A stretch of DNA of 8,951 bases from Peptococcaceae bacterium (GTDB taxonomy: Bacteria > Bacillota > Desulfotomaculia > Desulfotomaculales > Desulfocucumaceae): the NCBI GenBank assembly GCA_013336365.1, contig JAAXTT010000052.1, forward strand, positions 1 to 8,951. Direction: 5' to 3'. Below the pieces are notes generated by a model. That model saw only the letters and a program-made list of their open reading frames with translations. It was not told where the DNA came from and searched no databases. The translations under genes and the position numbers were made by a program. Shown in pieces: positions 1-6,697 of this stretch (within the stretch, counting starts at the first letter, position 1; each line of letters begins with the position of its first letter).

Positions 1-34
1 AGGGGGTAAGCTTTCCCTCTTACTGTCTTTTTTT
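1..34 (+). terminator. possible intrinsic terminator of an upstream plus-strand gene
   Basis: A short imperfect hairpin (GTAAG at 6-10 with CTTAC at 19-23) is followed after a few bases by seven T residues at 28-34. It could end a plus-strand gene lying before the window. The stem is short and the window edge may cut it off, so this is a weak call. No coding region is visible in the first 118 bases. Confidence 0.25.
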
Positions 35-40
35 ATGTGC

Positions 41-110
41 AAAAAGCATTTTCGACAGGAAAAATTCCCGCCAGAAATGCTGAAAACCCGCGTAAATAGC
101 GAGTTTTCGG
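41..110 (-). terminator. putative terminator region of tRNA-Leu
   Basis: Read on the minus strand, two hairpins follow the tRNA-Leu gene. The first pairs 99-110 with 80-91 (one mismatch, one G-U). The second pairs 74-81 with 45-53 (AGCATTT with AAATGCT, inner GGAA/TTCC stem, one bulge) and runs directly into a T tract, the complement of AAAAA at 41-45. The second has the form of a rho-independent terminator, and the first may be a processing or antitermination hairpin. Both assignments are inferred from pairing seen by eye, without a folding calculation. Confidence 0.45.
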
Positions 111-118
111 ACAAATTA

Positions 119-204
119 TGGTGCGGGCGAGAGGACTTGAACCTCCACGAGATCACTCCCACTGGATCCTAAGTCCAGCGCGTCTGCCATTCCGCCACGC
201 CCGC
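119..204 (-). tRNA. tRNA-Leu (anticodon UAG)
   Basis: The reverse complement folds as a class II tRNA. The acceptor stem is GCGGGCG/CGCCCGC. The anticodon arm CTGGA-CTTAGGA-TCCAG has anticodon TAG, reading CUA-type leucine codons. A long variable arm follows, then the T arm with GGTTCAAGTCC, discriminator A, and a genomically encoded CCA (complement of 119-121). The long variable arm agrees with leucine. It is a single gene on its own promoter (243-271), transcribed divergently from the exporter gene at 315. Confidence 0.96.
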
Positions 205-242
205 ATTACTGTTGCTAGCAAGTTGCCTTGATAGCATTTTAT

Positions 243-271
243 ATGTTAGCATGGTTGAGGGATTACGTCAA
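243..271 (-). promoter_or_regulatory. promoter of tRNA-Leu
   Basis: On the minus strand there is TTGACG (266-271), a 17-base spacer, then TAACAT (243-248). Transcription would start about 30 bases before the tRNA. This is a good sigma-A type match in the right position, recognised by eye. Confidence 0.6.
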
Positions 272-272
272 C

Positions 273-288
273 AATCAGGAACCTGATT
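273..288. promoter_or_regulatory. palindrome upstream of the exporter gene, candidate operator
   Basis: AATCAGG-AA-CCTGATT is a perfect 7-2-7 palindrome. It ends 12 bases before the Shine-Dalgarno of the exporter gene and abuts the -35 box of the divergent tRNA-Leu promoter. A possible weak plus-strand promoter (TTACGT at 263-268, 17 bases, ATTAAA at 286-291) would place it in the spacer. Local repressors of multidrug exporters often bind such sites, but no regulator gene is visible here. It could equally be a small transcript hairpin. Confidence 0.35.
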
Positions 289-314
289 AAATCTTTAAAA
301 AGGAGTCCTTATTT

Positions 315-1478
315 CTGAATAATACAATTTTTCTATTTCTAAGTGCGGCATTATTTATAGAATCCTTGGAATATGGGCTTATTACTCCCTTGGTTCCCTA
401 TTATGCAGAGGTATTTGGTCTGACTCCCAGCGATTTAGGCTTGGTCTTTGCAGTCTATTCCCTTGCTTTATTGCTGGTAAGCGTTTTATCCGGTTTTCTT
501 TGCAGCTATTTTGGCAATCGGCAAATAATGCTGGCAGGTTTGGTTACTTTATTTATTTCAACCATATCCTTTGCGTTTGCAGACAATATGATACTCCTCC
601 TGATATCAAGATTTATTCAAGGTGCAGGTGGGGCAGCTATTTGGACCTCCGGTCTTGCTGAGGCTACAAATCTTTTCCCTTCCGGTAAAAGGGGTGGCAG
701 ATTGGGACTAATGATGTCTCTAACTGGTCTGGGAACTATAGTCGGACCTTTTTTCAGTGGTTTTGTATTTAAATATTTTGGCTATAAAGCACCCTTTATA
801 GGAACTGCTGTAATGATTCTGCCGATAATAATTGTTCTTTACCTAGTGCCTGTCAATGACAGAAACAGTGCCTGCAGAATTATAACCTATTCAAAGAAAG
901 GATTTTTTGCAGACAAAAGAATTTTTCTGGCCCTGTCTTTGGCTATGGTGGTTAGTCTAAGCTTTGGCATGCTTGAACCCTTGCTGCCAATTTATCTAAA
1001 CAGAGATTTTAATTTAGATAGCAGGGGGATTGGAATATTTTTTGGTTTGTATGGTTTGACCTTTTCAATATTTCAGCCAATTCTGGGGGGGATGTCCGAT
1101 CGTATTGGCTATCGTTTGCTGATACTTTATGGATTGGCTGGGGCAGCTGTATTGGCGCCTTTCTTCGCCTTGACCACCAGTTTGTTTTTATTATACATAG
1201 TCAGTGCTCTTTTCAGTATTGCAACCTGTGCGGTAATTACGCCATGCTTACCCTTGCTGGCTGATTATTCTGAGGCAGAAGACAGGAAGGATTATGCCAA
1301 GAATTTTGGCTTAGTAAATGTAGCTTGGTCAGTGGGTTTATTTATGGGGCCACCTATAGGGGGTTTCATAGATGAGAGGTTTTCTTTTTTAGCAGTAACT
1401 CTGTTTTATTCCTTTGTTCTTGTGATTTTAGGTGTAGGTGTTTTGAAAATTAAGGAAGGAAAACTTAAGAAAACATAA
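315..1478 (+). CDS. MFS transporter, drug:H+ antiporter (DHA1-like), 12 TM
   Basis: This is a major facilitator superfamily exporter in the cytoplasmic membrane, probably proton-driven efflux of a small hydrophobic compound; the substrate cannot be read from the sequence. Numbered from the start chosen here (387 residues), the visible motifs are a degenerate motif A after TM2 (SGFLCSYFGNR, 59-69), a motif B-like RFIQGAGGA in TM4 (99-107), and an antiporter motif C (GLGTIVGPFFSG, 138-149). A second motif A (GGMSDRIGYR, 258-267) begins the second half, and a GPPIGG repeat lies in TM11. The first TTG in frame (366) would cut TM1 in half. CTG at 315 restores a full first helix (MNNTIFLFLSAALFIESLEY) and sits 9 bases after AGGAG at 301-305, so it is the preferred start; the in-frame stop at 288 bounds the ORF. 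The gene is single and ends inside a long hairpin. A sugar or other MFS substrate is not excluded. Confidence 0.85.
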   Translation: MNNTIFLFLSAALFIESLEYGLITPLVPYYAEVFGLTPSDLGLVFAVYSLALLLVSVLSGFLCSYFGNRQIMLAGLVTLFISTISFAFADNMILLLISRFIQGAGGAAIWTSGLAEATNLFPSGKRGGRLGLMMSLTGLGTIVGPFFSGFVFKYFGYKAPFIGTAVMILPIIIVLYLVPVNDRNSACRIITYSKKGFFADKRIFLALSLAMVVSLSFGMLEPLLPIYLNRDFNLDSRGIGIFFGLYGLTFSIFQPILGGMSDRIGYRLLILYGLAGAAVLAPFFALTTSLFLLYIVSALFSIATCAVITPCLPLLADYSEAEDRKDYAKNFGLVNVAWSVGLFMGPPIGGFIDERFSFLAVTLFYSFVLVILGVGVLKIKEGKLKKT

Positions 1479-1518
1479 AGACAGATTCTAGCTTAGACTA
1501 GAATCTGTCTTTATGTTT
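1471..1518. terminator. bidirectional terminator hairpin between exporter and tRNA operon
   Basis: A perfect 21-bp inverted repeat (arms 1471-1491 and 1498-1518, loop CTTAGA) includes the exporter stop codon TAA (1476-1478) in its left arm and touches the encoded CCA of tRNA-Lys (1518-1520) with its right arm. On the minus strand it is followed by the T-rich stretch GTTTTCTTAAGTTTTCC. On the plus strand the arm itself ends TTTATGTTT. It can plausibly stop both converging transcripts. Confidence 0.75.
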
Positions 1519-1593
1519 GGTGAGCCATGAAGGACTTGAACCTTCGACACCCTGATTAAAAGTCAGGTGCTCTACCAGCTGAGCTAATGGCTC
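1518..1593 (-). tRNA. tRNA-Lys (anticodon UUU)
   Basis: The reverse complement gives acceptor stem GAGCCAT/ATGGCTC, D arm TAGCTCAGCTGGTAGAGCA, anticodon arm CCTGA-CTTTTAA-TCAGG (anticodon TTT) and T arm with GGTTCAAGTCC. Discriminator A is followed by an encoded CCA (complement of 1518-1520). It is the last gene of the His-Gln-Lys operon, directly against the terminator hairpin. Confidence 0.97.
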
Positions 1594-1620
1594 ACAAATT
1601 GGTAATTCCAAGGTAAAACT

Positions 1621-1695
1621 TGGCTGGGGCGGCTGGATTCGAACCAACGAGTGCCGATTCCAAAGACCGGTGCCTTACCGCTTGGCTACGCCCCA
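1621..1695 (-). tRNA. tRNA-Gln (anticodon UUG)
   Basis: The reverse complement has acceptor stem TGGGGCG/CGCCCCA and D arm TAGCCAAGCGGTAAGGCA. The anticodon loop CTTTGGA carries TTG, and the T arm has GGTTCGAATCC. Discriminator G and an encoded CCA (complement of 1621-1623) follow. The weak U1-A72 pair at the acceptor end is typical of tRNA-Gln. It is the middle gene of the tRNA operon. Confidence 0.96.
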
Positions 1696-1701
1696 GTATA
1701 T

Positions 1702-1779
1702 TGGGGTGGATGATGGGACTTGAACCCACGACCCCCAGAGCCACAATCTGGTACTCTAACCAGCTGAGCTACACCCACC
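1702..1779 (-). tRNA. tRNA-His (anticodon GUG)
   Basis: The reverse complement has acceptor stem GTGGGTG/CATCCAC with one G-U pair. The anticodon arm is CCAGA-TTGTGGC-TCTGG (anticodon GTG) and the T arm carries GGTTCAAGTCC. The extra G at position -1 (complement of 1779) faces discriminator C, the identity element of tRNA-His. CCA is encoded (complement of 1702-1704). It is the first gene of the His-Gln-Lys operon, about 36 bases after the predicted transcription start. Confidence 0.97.
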
Positions 1780-1822
1780 ACATTATTAAAATCACTAGTA
1801 CTGCTGGTTGTCAGCAAAAACA

Positions 1823-1851
1823 ATTCTAACAAACAGTGCCAATAAAGTCAA
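1823..1851 (-). promoter_or_regulatory. promoter of the tRNA His-Gln-Lys operon
   Basis: On the minus strand there is TTGACT (1846-1851), a 17-base spacer, then TAGAAT (1823-1828). Both boxes match the sigma-A consensus at five of six bases, as expected for a strong stable-RNA promoter. An 8-bp inverted repeat (TTTAACCT/AGGTTAAA, 1858-1878) lies just upstream of the -35. Its role is unknown; it could be a hairpin ending the ATPase transcript. Confidence 0.75.
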
Positions 1852-1948
1852 GGTCATTTTAACCTTTACCAGGTTAAATAGCCTTCTTAGCGTTAACTGA
1901 CTTGGGGTTGGTTTAAGCTTTGTCTTGGTGGTAATTTAAGGTATCGAA

Positions 1949-2698
1949 CTATTTTTTAAGAAAAGTTTTCTCGGTAGATTTTTTTAAACGAATATCTTCA
2001 TTTTTATCGACCTGTAGCATTAGTGGTCTGCATAGTTCAATAATTCTTGAGCTTATCCTGGTATCAAGATATTTTTCAATATCTTGAAAGTTTAGGTTGG
2101 AGGTGATTATAGTAGGTAAGCCCGTATTAATCCGGTGATTCAATATTGAATATATTTTGCTTTTTGTCCAGTCTGAATAGCTGTGAGCACCCAAATCATC
2201 CATAATTAAAATTGTTGCTTCCCGACCTTGGTCCAGGATCTCTTTTTCACGATAGGAGGTGCTTTCATCCCAGGAGAATTTAATATCGTCTATATAGTCA
2301 GGTACTACTATAAACAAGACTTCTACACCATGTTTTATCAGACTGTTGGCAATGCTGCAGGCTAAATGGGTTTTACCTGACCCAACCTGGCCGAAGATAT
2401 AAAGACCCTGGGGGTTTTTCCCCTCCAGATAATCCTTGACAAACATACTGCAATTTTTAAGTGAAATTGTGGCAATTTCCTGGTGAGTCTTGCCAATCAA
2501 GGGGTCTTTTATAGTTTTAGAATAGTAATCCAAATTAAAGTTTTCAAAGTTTTTCTGACGGAGGGAAGCTGTCATATGAGAATACTCTGCCAGACCGGCG
2601 GTTTTTATTTTATCGGCACATTTGCAAATATGGACATTATTGCTATCAATAATAATCAGACCCCGGTCATTGCAATCGGGACAAAGCGGAATGTTCAC
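1949..2698 (-). CDS. DnaC/DnaI-like helicase-loader family AAA+ ATPase
   Basis: This 249-residue protein belongs to the DnaC/DnaI/IstB branch of AAA+ ATPases, which load the replicative helicase or assist transposases. An N-terminal putative zinc site has CPDC (Cys6, Cys9) and CKC (Cys25, Cys27). A linker follows, then Walker A GQVGSGKT (103-110), Walker B ILIMDD (163-168), sensor 1 TSN (199-201) and a C-terminal DTRISSRI segment with the expected arginines (214, 218). The start is GTG at 2698, with GGGGG ending 7 bases upstream. A cysteine-containing N-terminal domain is also seen in DnaC and DnaI-type loaders. No partner transposase with the IstA fold is adjacent, which argues against an IS21 helper. 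It follows clpB on the same strand after 185 bases and a hairpin, so read-through is possible. Loader function in vivo is an inference; it may be a second copy beside a dnaB/dnaI replication locus. Confidence 0.85.
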   Translation of the reverse strand: MNIPLCPDCNDRGLIIIDSNNVHICKCADKIKTAGLAEYSHMTASLRQKNFENFNLDYYSKTIKDPLIGKTHQEIATISLKNCSMFVKDYLEGKNPQGLYIFGQVGSGKTHLACSIANSLIKHGVEVLFIVVPDYIDDIKFSWDESTSYREKEILDQGREATILIMDDLGAHSYSDWTKSKIYSILNHRINTGLPTIITSNLNFQDIEKYLDTRISSRIIELCRPLMLQVDKNEDIRLKKSTEKTFLKK

Positions 2699-2710
2699 AT
2701 TAATACCCCC

Positions 2711-2728
2711 AATAATCTGATTATTCTA
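2711..2728 (-). promoter_or_regulatory. palindrome and possible -10 box before the DnaC-like gene
   Basis: AATAATC-T-GATTATT (2711-2725) is a perfect 7-1-7 palindrome just upstream of the Shine-Dalgarno of the DnaC-like gene. It overlaps a minus-strand TAGAAT (2723-2728) that could serve as a -10 box. The matching -35 position (TAAAGG) is poor. It may be an operator, a weak promoter, or chance in AT-rich sequence. Confidence 0.25.
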
Positions 2729-2801
2729 CAATTAAGAGGTCTTTCCCTTTAAATCAAAAGCGGTTAATATAAGCAGATTTTTCAGTTATATCCTAACGGT
2801 A

Positions 2802-2836
2802 ATAGTGAGGCCTGTTTTTTAAACAAGCCCCACTAT
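2802..2836 (-). terminator. hairpin downstream of clpB
   Basis: On the minus strand, ATAGTGGGGCTTGTTT and AAACAGGCCTCACTAT pair over 16 positions with a 3-base loop. The two irregular positions become G-U pairs only in the minus-strand RNA and are A-C mismatches in the plus-strand RNA. This indicates a structure in the transcript leaving clpB (which ends at 2884). No T tract follows, so it may be a stabilising 3' hairpin or a leaky terminator. Confidence 0.5.
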
Positions 2837-2883
2837 ATTGACCGGCCTTTGATAAGCCTGAGTACAGATTATTAATCAAGGGA

Positions 2884-5481
2884 TTATTTTTTCACAGAAA
2901 ACCTTAGAGATTGATCTTCAAAACTTATTTTAACTGTATCTCCCGGACAAATTTCACTTTTTATTAACAACCGGCTTAATGGTGTCTCTACCTCCTGTTG
3001 AATCAGCCGTTTCAAAGGTCTGGCTCCAAATGATGGTTCATAGCCCTTTGTGGCAAGGTGATCAAGTGCCGAATCATCCCATTCTAATTTGATTCCGGTA
3101 CCTGAAATTATTCTATCCTCCAGTTTGTCCAGTAAAAGCCCTGCAATCATTCTTACTTGAGACTGATCAAGAGCATGGAATACTACAATTTCATCAACTC
3201 TATTGAGAAATTCCGGTCTGAAATGATTGCCCAAAATCTTTATTATGCCGGATTTTATGCTGTCAAAATCAATCCCTTTTTCTTGCTGGCTGAGTATCTC
3301 ATGACTGCCTAAGTTGGAAGTCATGATAATAACTGAGTTTTGGAAATTTACTGTCCGGCCTTGGCCGTCAGTTAGTCTTCCATCATCCAGCAATTGAAGA
3401 AGAACATTAAATACATCCGGATGGGCTTTTTCAATTTCATCAAGTAAAATTACTGAGTAGGGCTTGCGACGCACAGCTTCAGTAAGCTGGCCTCCCTCTT
3501 CGTAGCCGATGTAGCCGGGCGGTGCGCCAATAAGTCGGGATACTGAGTGCTTCTCCATATATTCAGACATATCCAGCCTGGTTATACTACGCTCATCATC
3601 AAATAAATTTCTTGCCAAGGCACGAGCCAGCTCTGTTTTACCAACCCCGGTTGGTCCGAGAAAGATAAAGCTGCCGATTGGACGGGAAGGGTCTTTGATG
3701 CCAGCCCGGGCTCTGAGTACAGCATCTGCAACTGCTATTACAGCTTCTTCCTGACCGATAACCTGTTTTTTCAATTCCTTATCCAGATTTAGGAGCTTTT
3801 CCTTTTCTCCCTCCATCATTCTGCTTATAGGGATTCCGGTCCAGCGACTAACAACCTTGGCTATATCCTCTTCGTCAACCTCTTCCTTCAGTAGCATATT
3901 ATCCTTTTGTTTATTTGCAAGTATCTCTTCCTCGTCTTTTAACTGGCGCTCAAGTTCATTTTTTCTTCCATAAGTCAGCTCAGCTAGTCGGTTAAGATCG
4001 TATTCCCGCTCAGCCTTTTCAATCTGTTTGCGAGTGTCATCAAGATCCTGTTTTAATTGTCTTACCTTGGCAATTGCCTGTTTCTCAATCTGCCACTGGG
4101 CAGTCATTACGTCGGACTCACTTCTCAGCTCAGCCAGTTCCTGTTTAAGCTTTTCAAGTCTTTCCTGAGAAACCTGGTCTTTTTCCTTTTTCAGAGCAGC
4201 TTCTTCTATCTCCAGCTGCATAATTCTTCGGGTGATTTCATCCAGTTCACTGGGCTTGCTATCAATTTCTGTTCTAAGTCTTGCAGCAGATTCATCTACC
4301 AGGTCGATTGCCTTGTCCGGCAAAAACCGGTCTGATATATAGCGATCTGACAAGGTGGCTGCAGCAACAAGGGCATTGTCTTGGATTCTGACTCCGTGGT
4401 GGACCTCATATCTTTCCTTGAGACCTCTCAAGATAGAAATGGTATCTTCAACTGAAGGTGGATTTACCAAAACCGGCTGAAAACGTCTTTCCAGGGCAGC
4501 ATCCTTTTCAATGTGCTTTTTATATTCATCCAGGGTAGTGGCACCGATGGTTCTTAGCTCGCCTCTTGCCAGCATAGGCTTTAAAATATTGCCTGCATCC
4601 ATTGCACCTTCTGCTGCACCTGCGCCAACAACAGTATGCATTTCATCGATAAAAAGAATTATCTCTCCTTGAGACTCCTCTACTTCCTTAAGGACAGCCT
4701 TTAGTCTTTCTTCAAACTCACCCCGGTATTTAGCGCCGGCTATCAGAGAACCCATATCCAATTCAATGACTTTTTTGTCCTTTAAGCTTTCAGGTACATC
4801 CCGGTTAATAATCCGGCTTGCCAACCCTTCTGCTATGGCGGTTTTACCTACCCCCGGCTCTCCGATCAGAACCGGATTATTTTTTGTTCTCCGGGATAAT
4901 ATTTCTATAACACGACGTATTTCATTATCTCTGCCTATGACTGGGTCTATTTTACCTTCCTTAGCCAGCTTAGTTATGTCCTTGCCGTAACGAGTCAATG
5001 CCTGGTAAGTTTCTTCCGGGTTTTCCCCGGTAACTCTCTGGCTGCCCCTTAGCTTCCTAAGGGAACTGAGGAGAGAATCTCGGGTTAGCCCGGATTTTTT
5101 AAGAATCTCTTTTAGTTCCTTTTCGCCTTCGTCCAGAAGTGCCAATAAAAGGTGCTCTATGCTTATATATTCATCCTTCATGTTATTGGCTTCCTCAGCA
5201 GCCTTTGACATTACTCGGGCCAGGGCAGAGCTCATATAAAGAGAGCTTTCATAGCCTGTAACTGAGGGAATCTTTTTCAGTAATTCCTCGGTGTAGCCAA
5301 TAAGCGCTTGATGATTTACCTGGGCATACTCAAGAAGGGTAACGGCAGTACCATTTTCCTGGGTAAGCATCGCAGCCAGAAGGTGCTTGCCGGTAACCTC
5401 TTGATGATGTCTTCTTGCAGCCAGCTGCTGAGCAGCTGATAGGGCTTCCTGGGACTTCTTAGTATATTGATTGCCGTTCAT
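2884..5481 (-). CDS. clpB: ATP-dependent disaggregase ClpB (Hsp104 family)
   Basis: ClpB is a cytoplasmic hexameric AAA+ machine that threads aggregated proteins through its pore together with DnaK/DnaJ/GrpE. At 865 residues it is full length for the family. It has an N domain (about 1-150), D1 with Walker A GEPGVGKT (207-214), pore loop AKYRGEFE (Tyr252), Walker B ILFIDE (275-280) and arginine fingers at 332-333. The coiled-coil middle domain (about 410-530) distinguishes ClpB from ClpA and is longer than that of ClpC. D2 has Walker A GPTGVGKT (609-616), pore tyrosine in PGYIGYEEGG (Tyr657), Walker B VILLDE (677-682), sensor 1 TSN (721-723) and sensor 2 GARPLKR (Arg821). All catalytic residues are intact, and no ClpP-binding loop was noticed. 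The ATG at 5481 has GGGAGG 8 bases upstream. It lies 18 bases after the J-domain gene and shares the CtsR-controlled promoter. Confidence 0.97.
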   Translation of the reverse strand: MNGNQYTKKSQEALSAAQQLAARRHHQEVTGKHLLAAMLTQENGTAVTLLEYAQVNHQALIGYTEELLKKIPSVTGYESSLYMSSALARVMSKAAEEANNMKDEYISIEHLLLALLDEGEKELKEILKKSGLTRDSLLSSLRKLRGSQRVTGENPEETYQALTRYGKDITKLAKEGKIDPVIGRDNEIRRVIEILSRRTKNNPVLIGEPGVGKTAIAEGLASRIINRDVPESLKDKKVIELDMGSLIAGAKYRGEFEERLKAVLKEVEESQGEIILFIDEMHTVVGAGAAEGAMDAGNILKPMLARGELRTIGATTLDEYKKHIEKDAALERRFQPVLVNPPSVEDTISILRGLKERYEVHHGVRIQDNALVAAATLSDRYISDRFLPDKAIDLVDESAARLRTEIDSKPSELDEITRRIMQLEIEEAALKKEKDQVSQERLEKLKQELAELRSESDVMTAQWQIEKQAIAKVRQLKQDLDDTRKQIEKAEREYDLNRLAELTYGRKNELERQLKDEEEILANKQKDNMLLKEEVDEEDIAKVVSRWTGIPISRMMEGEKEKLLNLDKELKKQVIGQEEAVIAVADAVLRARAGIKDPSRPIGSFIFLGPTGVGKTELARALARNLFDDERSITRLDMSEYMEKHSVSRLIGAPPGYIGYEEGGQLTEAVRRKPYSVILLDEIEKAHPDVFNVLLQLLDDGRLTDGQGRTVNFQNSVIIMTSNLGSHEILSQQEKGIDFDSIKSGIIKILGNHFRPEFLNRVDEIVVFHALDQSQVRMIAGLLLDKLEDRIISGTGIKLEWDDSALDHLATKGYEPSFGARPLKRLIQQEVETPLSRLLIKSEICPGDTVKISFEDQSLRFSVKK

Positions 5482-5499
5482 ATTGTTTTCCTCCCTTTA

Positions 5500-6411
5500 T
5501 CAGGCAGATTTTTGTTTTCTGATAGCTTCAAGCTGCTGATACAGTTTTTCTTCCTCAGGACTGATTTCCTTGGGTATATCTATTTTTATGTTTACATATT
5601 GGTGACCTTGGTCGCCCTTGTTATTAAATCCTTTGTTTTTAAGACGCAATTTTTGTCCGGCTTTTGTTCTTGGCGGAATTTTCAGGTTTACCAAGCCTTC
5701 GATTGTAGGTACTGTTGTCTGCGTTCCAAGTATTGCCTGTTCAGGAGTAATAACCAGCTCGGTTTCAAGATTGTTGCCTGCAACTTTAAAGTTGCAGTGA
5801 GGTAAAAGCTGTATCAATAGAAACAGGTCACCCGCTTTTCCTCCGTTAATCCCTTTTCCACCCTGCTCTTTTAACCTTATTTTGTTGCCGGCATTGATCC
5901 CGGGAGGTATTTTGACAGTAAGGGTCTTGATATTGTTTGTGTCACCTGTTGAAAATCGTATCGTTTTTTCTCCTCCCTGAAATGCTTCCTCTAAAGTCAG
6001 CTGCAATGGAATCTCTATGTCCTGTCCGGGTATTTGTTGGTAGGGGTTTCTTTGTTCAGGCTGTTTAAAGCCTCTGCCGCCCCCAAAGAAAAGGTCGAAA
6101 AAGTCACTGAATCCACTTTCTCCGGCTTCGGAATAAAAATGAAATCCTTCAGCTTCAGGATGGAATTGTTGTTCAGAGTTCCAGTTTTCTCCAAGTTGAT
6201 CGTACTTTGCCCTTTTTTCCGGGTCACTTAGTACCTCATAGGCCTCGACTATTTTTTTAAATTTCGCCTCTCCCGCATCCTTTTCTTTTTCAGGCTGCAG
6301 GTCAGGATGCCATTGACGAGCCAGTTTCCGATAGGCGGCTTTTATTTCTTTCTCCGAGGCATTTTTAGCCACGCCTAAGGTTTGGTAATAATCAAGATAA
6401 GGGATTTCCAT
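5500..6411 (-). CDS. DnaJ-type J-domain co-chaperone without zinc finger (CbpA/DnaJ class B)
   Basis: This J-domain protein would stimulate DnaK ATPase and hand substrates to DnaK and ClpB. In 303-residue numbering, the J domain covers about 5-73 with the invariant HPD at 35-37. A Gly/Phe-rich region follows (about 80-117, with GFSDFFDLFFGGGRGF). Two beta-sandwich substrate domains complete it (about 129-203 and 207-285, with KIPPGINAGNKIRLKEQGGKG and KIPPRTKAGQKLRL). The CXXCXGXG zinc repeats of DnaJ are absent, so it is a CbpA-like class B protein rather than the canonical dnaJ of a dnaK operon. GTG at 6420 is in frame, but it lies inside the Shine-Dalgarno AGGTGA, which is spaced well for ATG at 6411; hence the shorter start. 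It is the first gene of the operon with clpB, under a CtsR box. Confidence 0.93.
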   Translation of the reverse strand: MEIPYLDYYQTLGVAKNASEKEIKAAYRKLARQWHPDLQPEKEKDAGEAKFKKIVEAYEVLSDPEKRAKYDQLGENWNSEQQFHPEAEGFHFYSEAGESGFSDFFDLFFGGGRGFKQPEQRNPYQQIPGQDIEIPLQLTLEEAFQGGEKTIRFSTGDTNNIKTLTVKIPPGINAGNKIRLKEQGGKGINGGKAGDLFLLIQLLPHCNFKVAGNNLETELVITPEQAILGTQTTVPTIEGLVNLKIPPRTKAGQKLRLKNKGFNNKGDQGHQYVNIKIDIPKEISPEEEKLYQQLEAIRKQKSA

Positions 6412-6499
6412 TTTTTTCACCTGCCTTTAATTTAGGATATCTCAGTGTGATAGCCTGATTTTGTTGTTATTTAGTAAAAATCTCATGCCCGTATCTATC

Positions 6500-6516
6500 T
6501 TTGACTATCTTTGACT
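6500..6516 (-). promoter_or_regulatory. CtsR operator
   Basis: On the minus strand, AGTCAAA-GAT-AGTCAAA is a perfect direct heptad repeat with a 3-base spacer. This is the consensus CtsR box (RGTCAAA-NNN-RGTCAAA) of Firmicutes heat-shock genes. It begins 3 bases after the -10 box and covers the expected transcription start, so bound CtsR should block initiation. ctsR itself is not in the window. No CIRCE (HrcA) element was seen. Confidence 0.92.
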
Positions 6517-6518
6517 TT

Positions 6519-6547
6519 AATATAATATAATATCCGGGTAATGTCAA
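6519..6547 (-). promoter_or_regulatory. sigma-A promoter of the J-domain/clpB operon
   Basis: On the minus strand there is TTGACA (6542-6547), a 17-base spacer, then TATATT (6519-6524). The -35 is perfect and the -10 is one base off. Transcription would start near 6512, leaving a leader of about 100 bases before the ATG at 6411. The promoter is followed immediately by the CtsR box. Confidence 0.85.
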
Positions 6548-6564
6548 CTTTTTCCCAGCAATAA

Positions 6565-6570
6565 TATAAT
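6565..6570 (+). promoter_or_regulatory. possible -10 box for the HD-GYP operon
   Basis: The intergenic region before the HD-GYP gene contains a consensus TATAAT on the plus strand, but no recognisable -35 lies 16-18 bases upstream (TGTCAA at 6542-6547). The leader would be about 120 bases. The rest of 6571-6680 shows only a short palindrome, TTGCC-CA-GGCAA (6601-6612). No riboswitch was recognised in this leader. Confidence 0.25.
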
Positions 6571-6697
6571 AACATTTATTAGGTTTTTGTTTTTGATTAA
6601 TTGCCCAGGCAAAGGAATTTCAATAGCCAATGAAGAAGATTGCTTTTATCTTAATAAGGTTTGCAATAAAATCCCGTATTATTGAAGGTGTAATCAA

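Noticed and set aside
1620..1829. Plus-strand 69-codon ORF with GFEPTSADSKD-like sequence
   Set aside because: It is the antisense translation of the tRNA-Gln and tRNA-His genes, a well-known false protein in annotations.
1949..2698. IstB helper of an IS21-type insertion sequence
   Set aside because: No istA gene, terminal inverted repeats or target duplications are visible, and the N-terminal cysteine motif fits a DnaC/DnaI-type loader better.
6600..6697. Possible c-di-GMP riboswitch in the HD-GYP leader (GCCCAGGCAAAGG)
   Set aside because: It superficially resembles part of the c-di-GMP-I consensus, but the paired arms and the rest of the core are missing.
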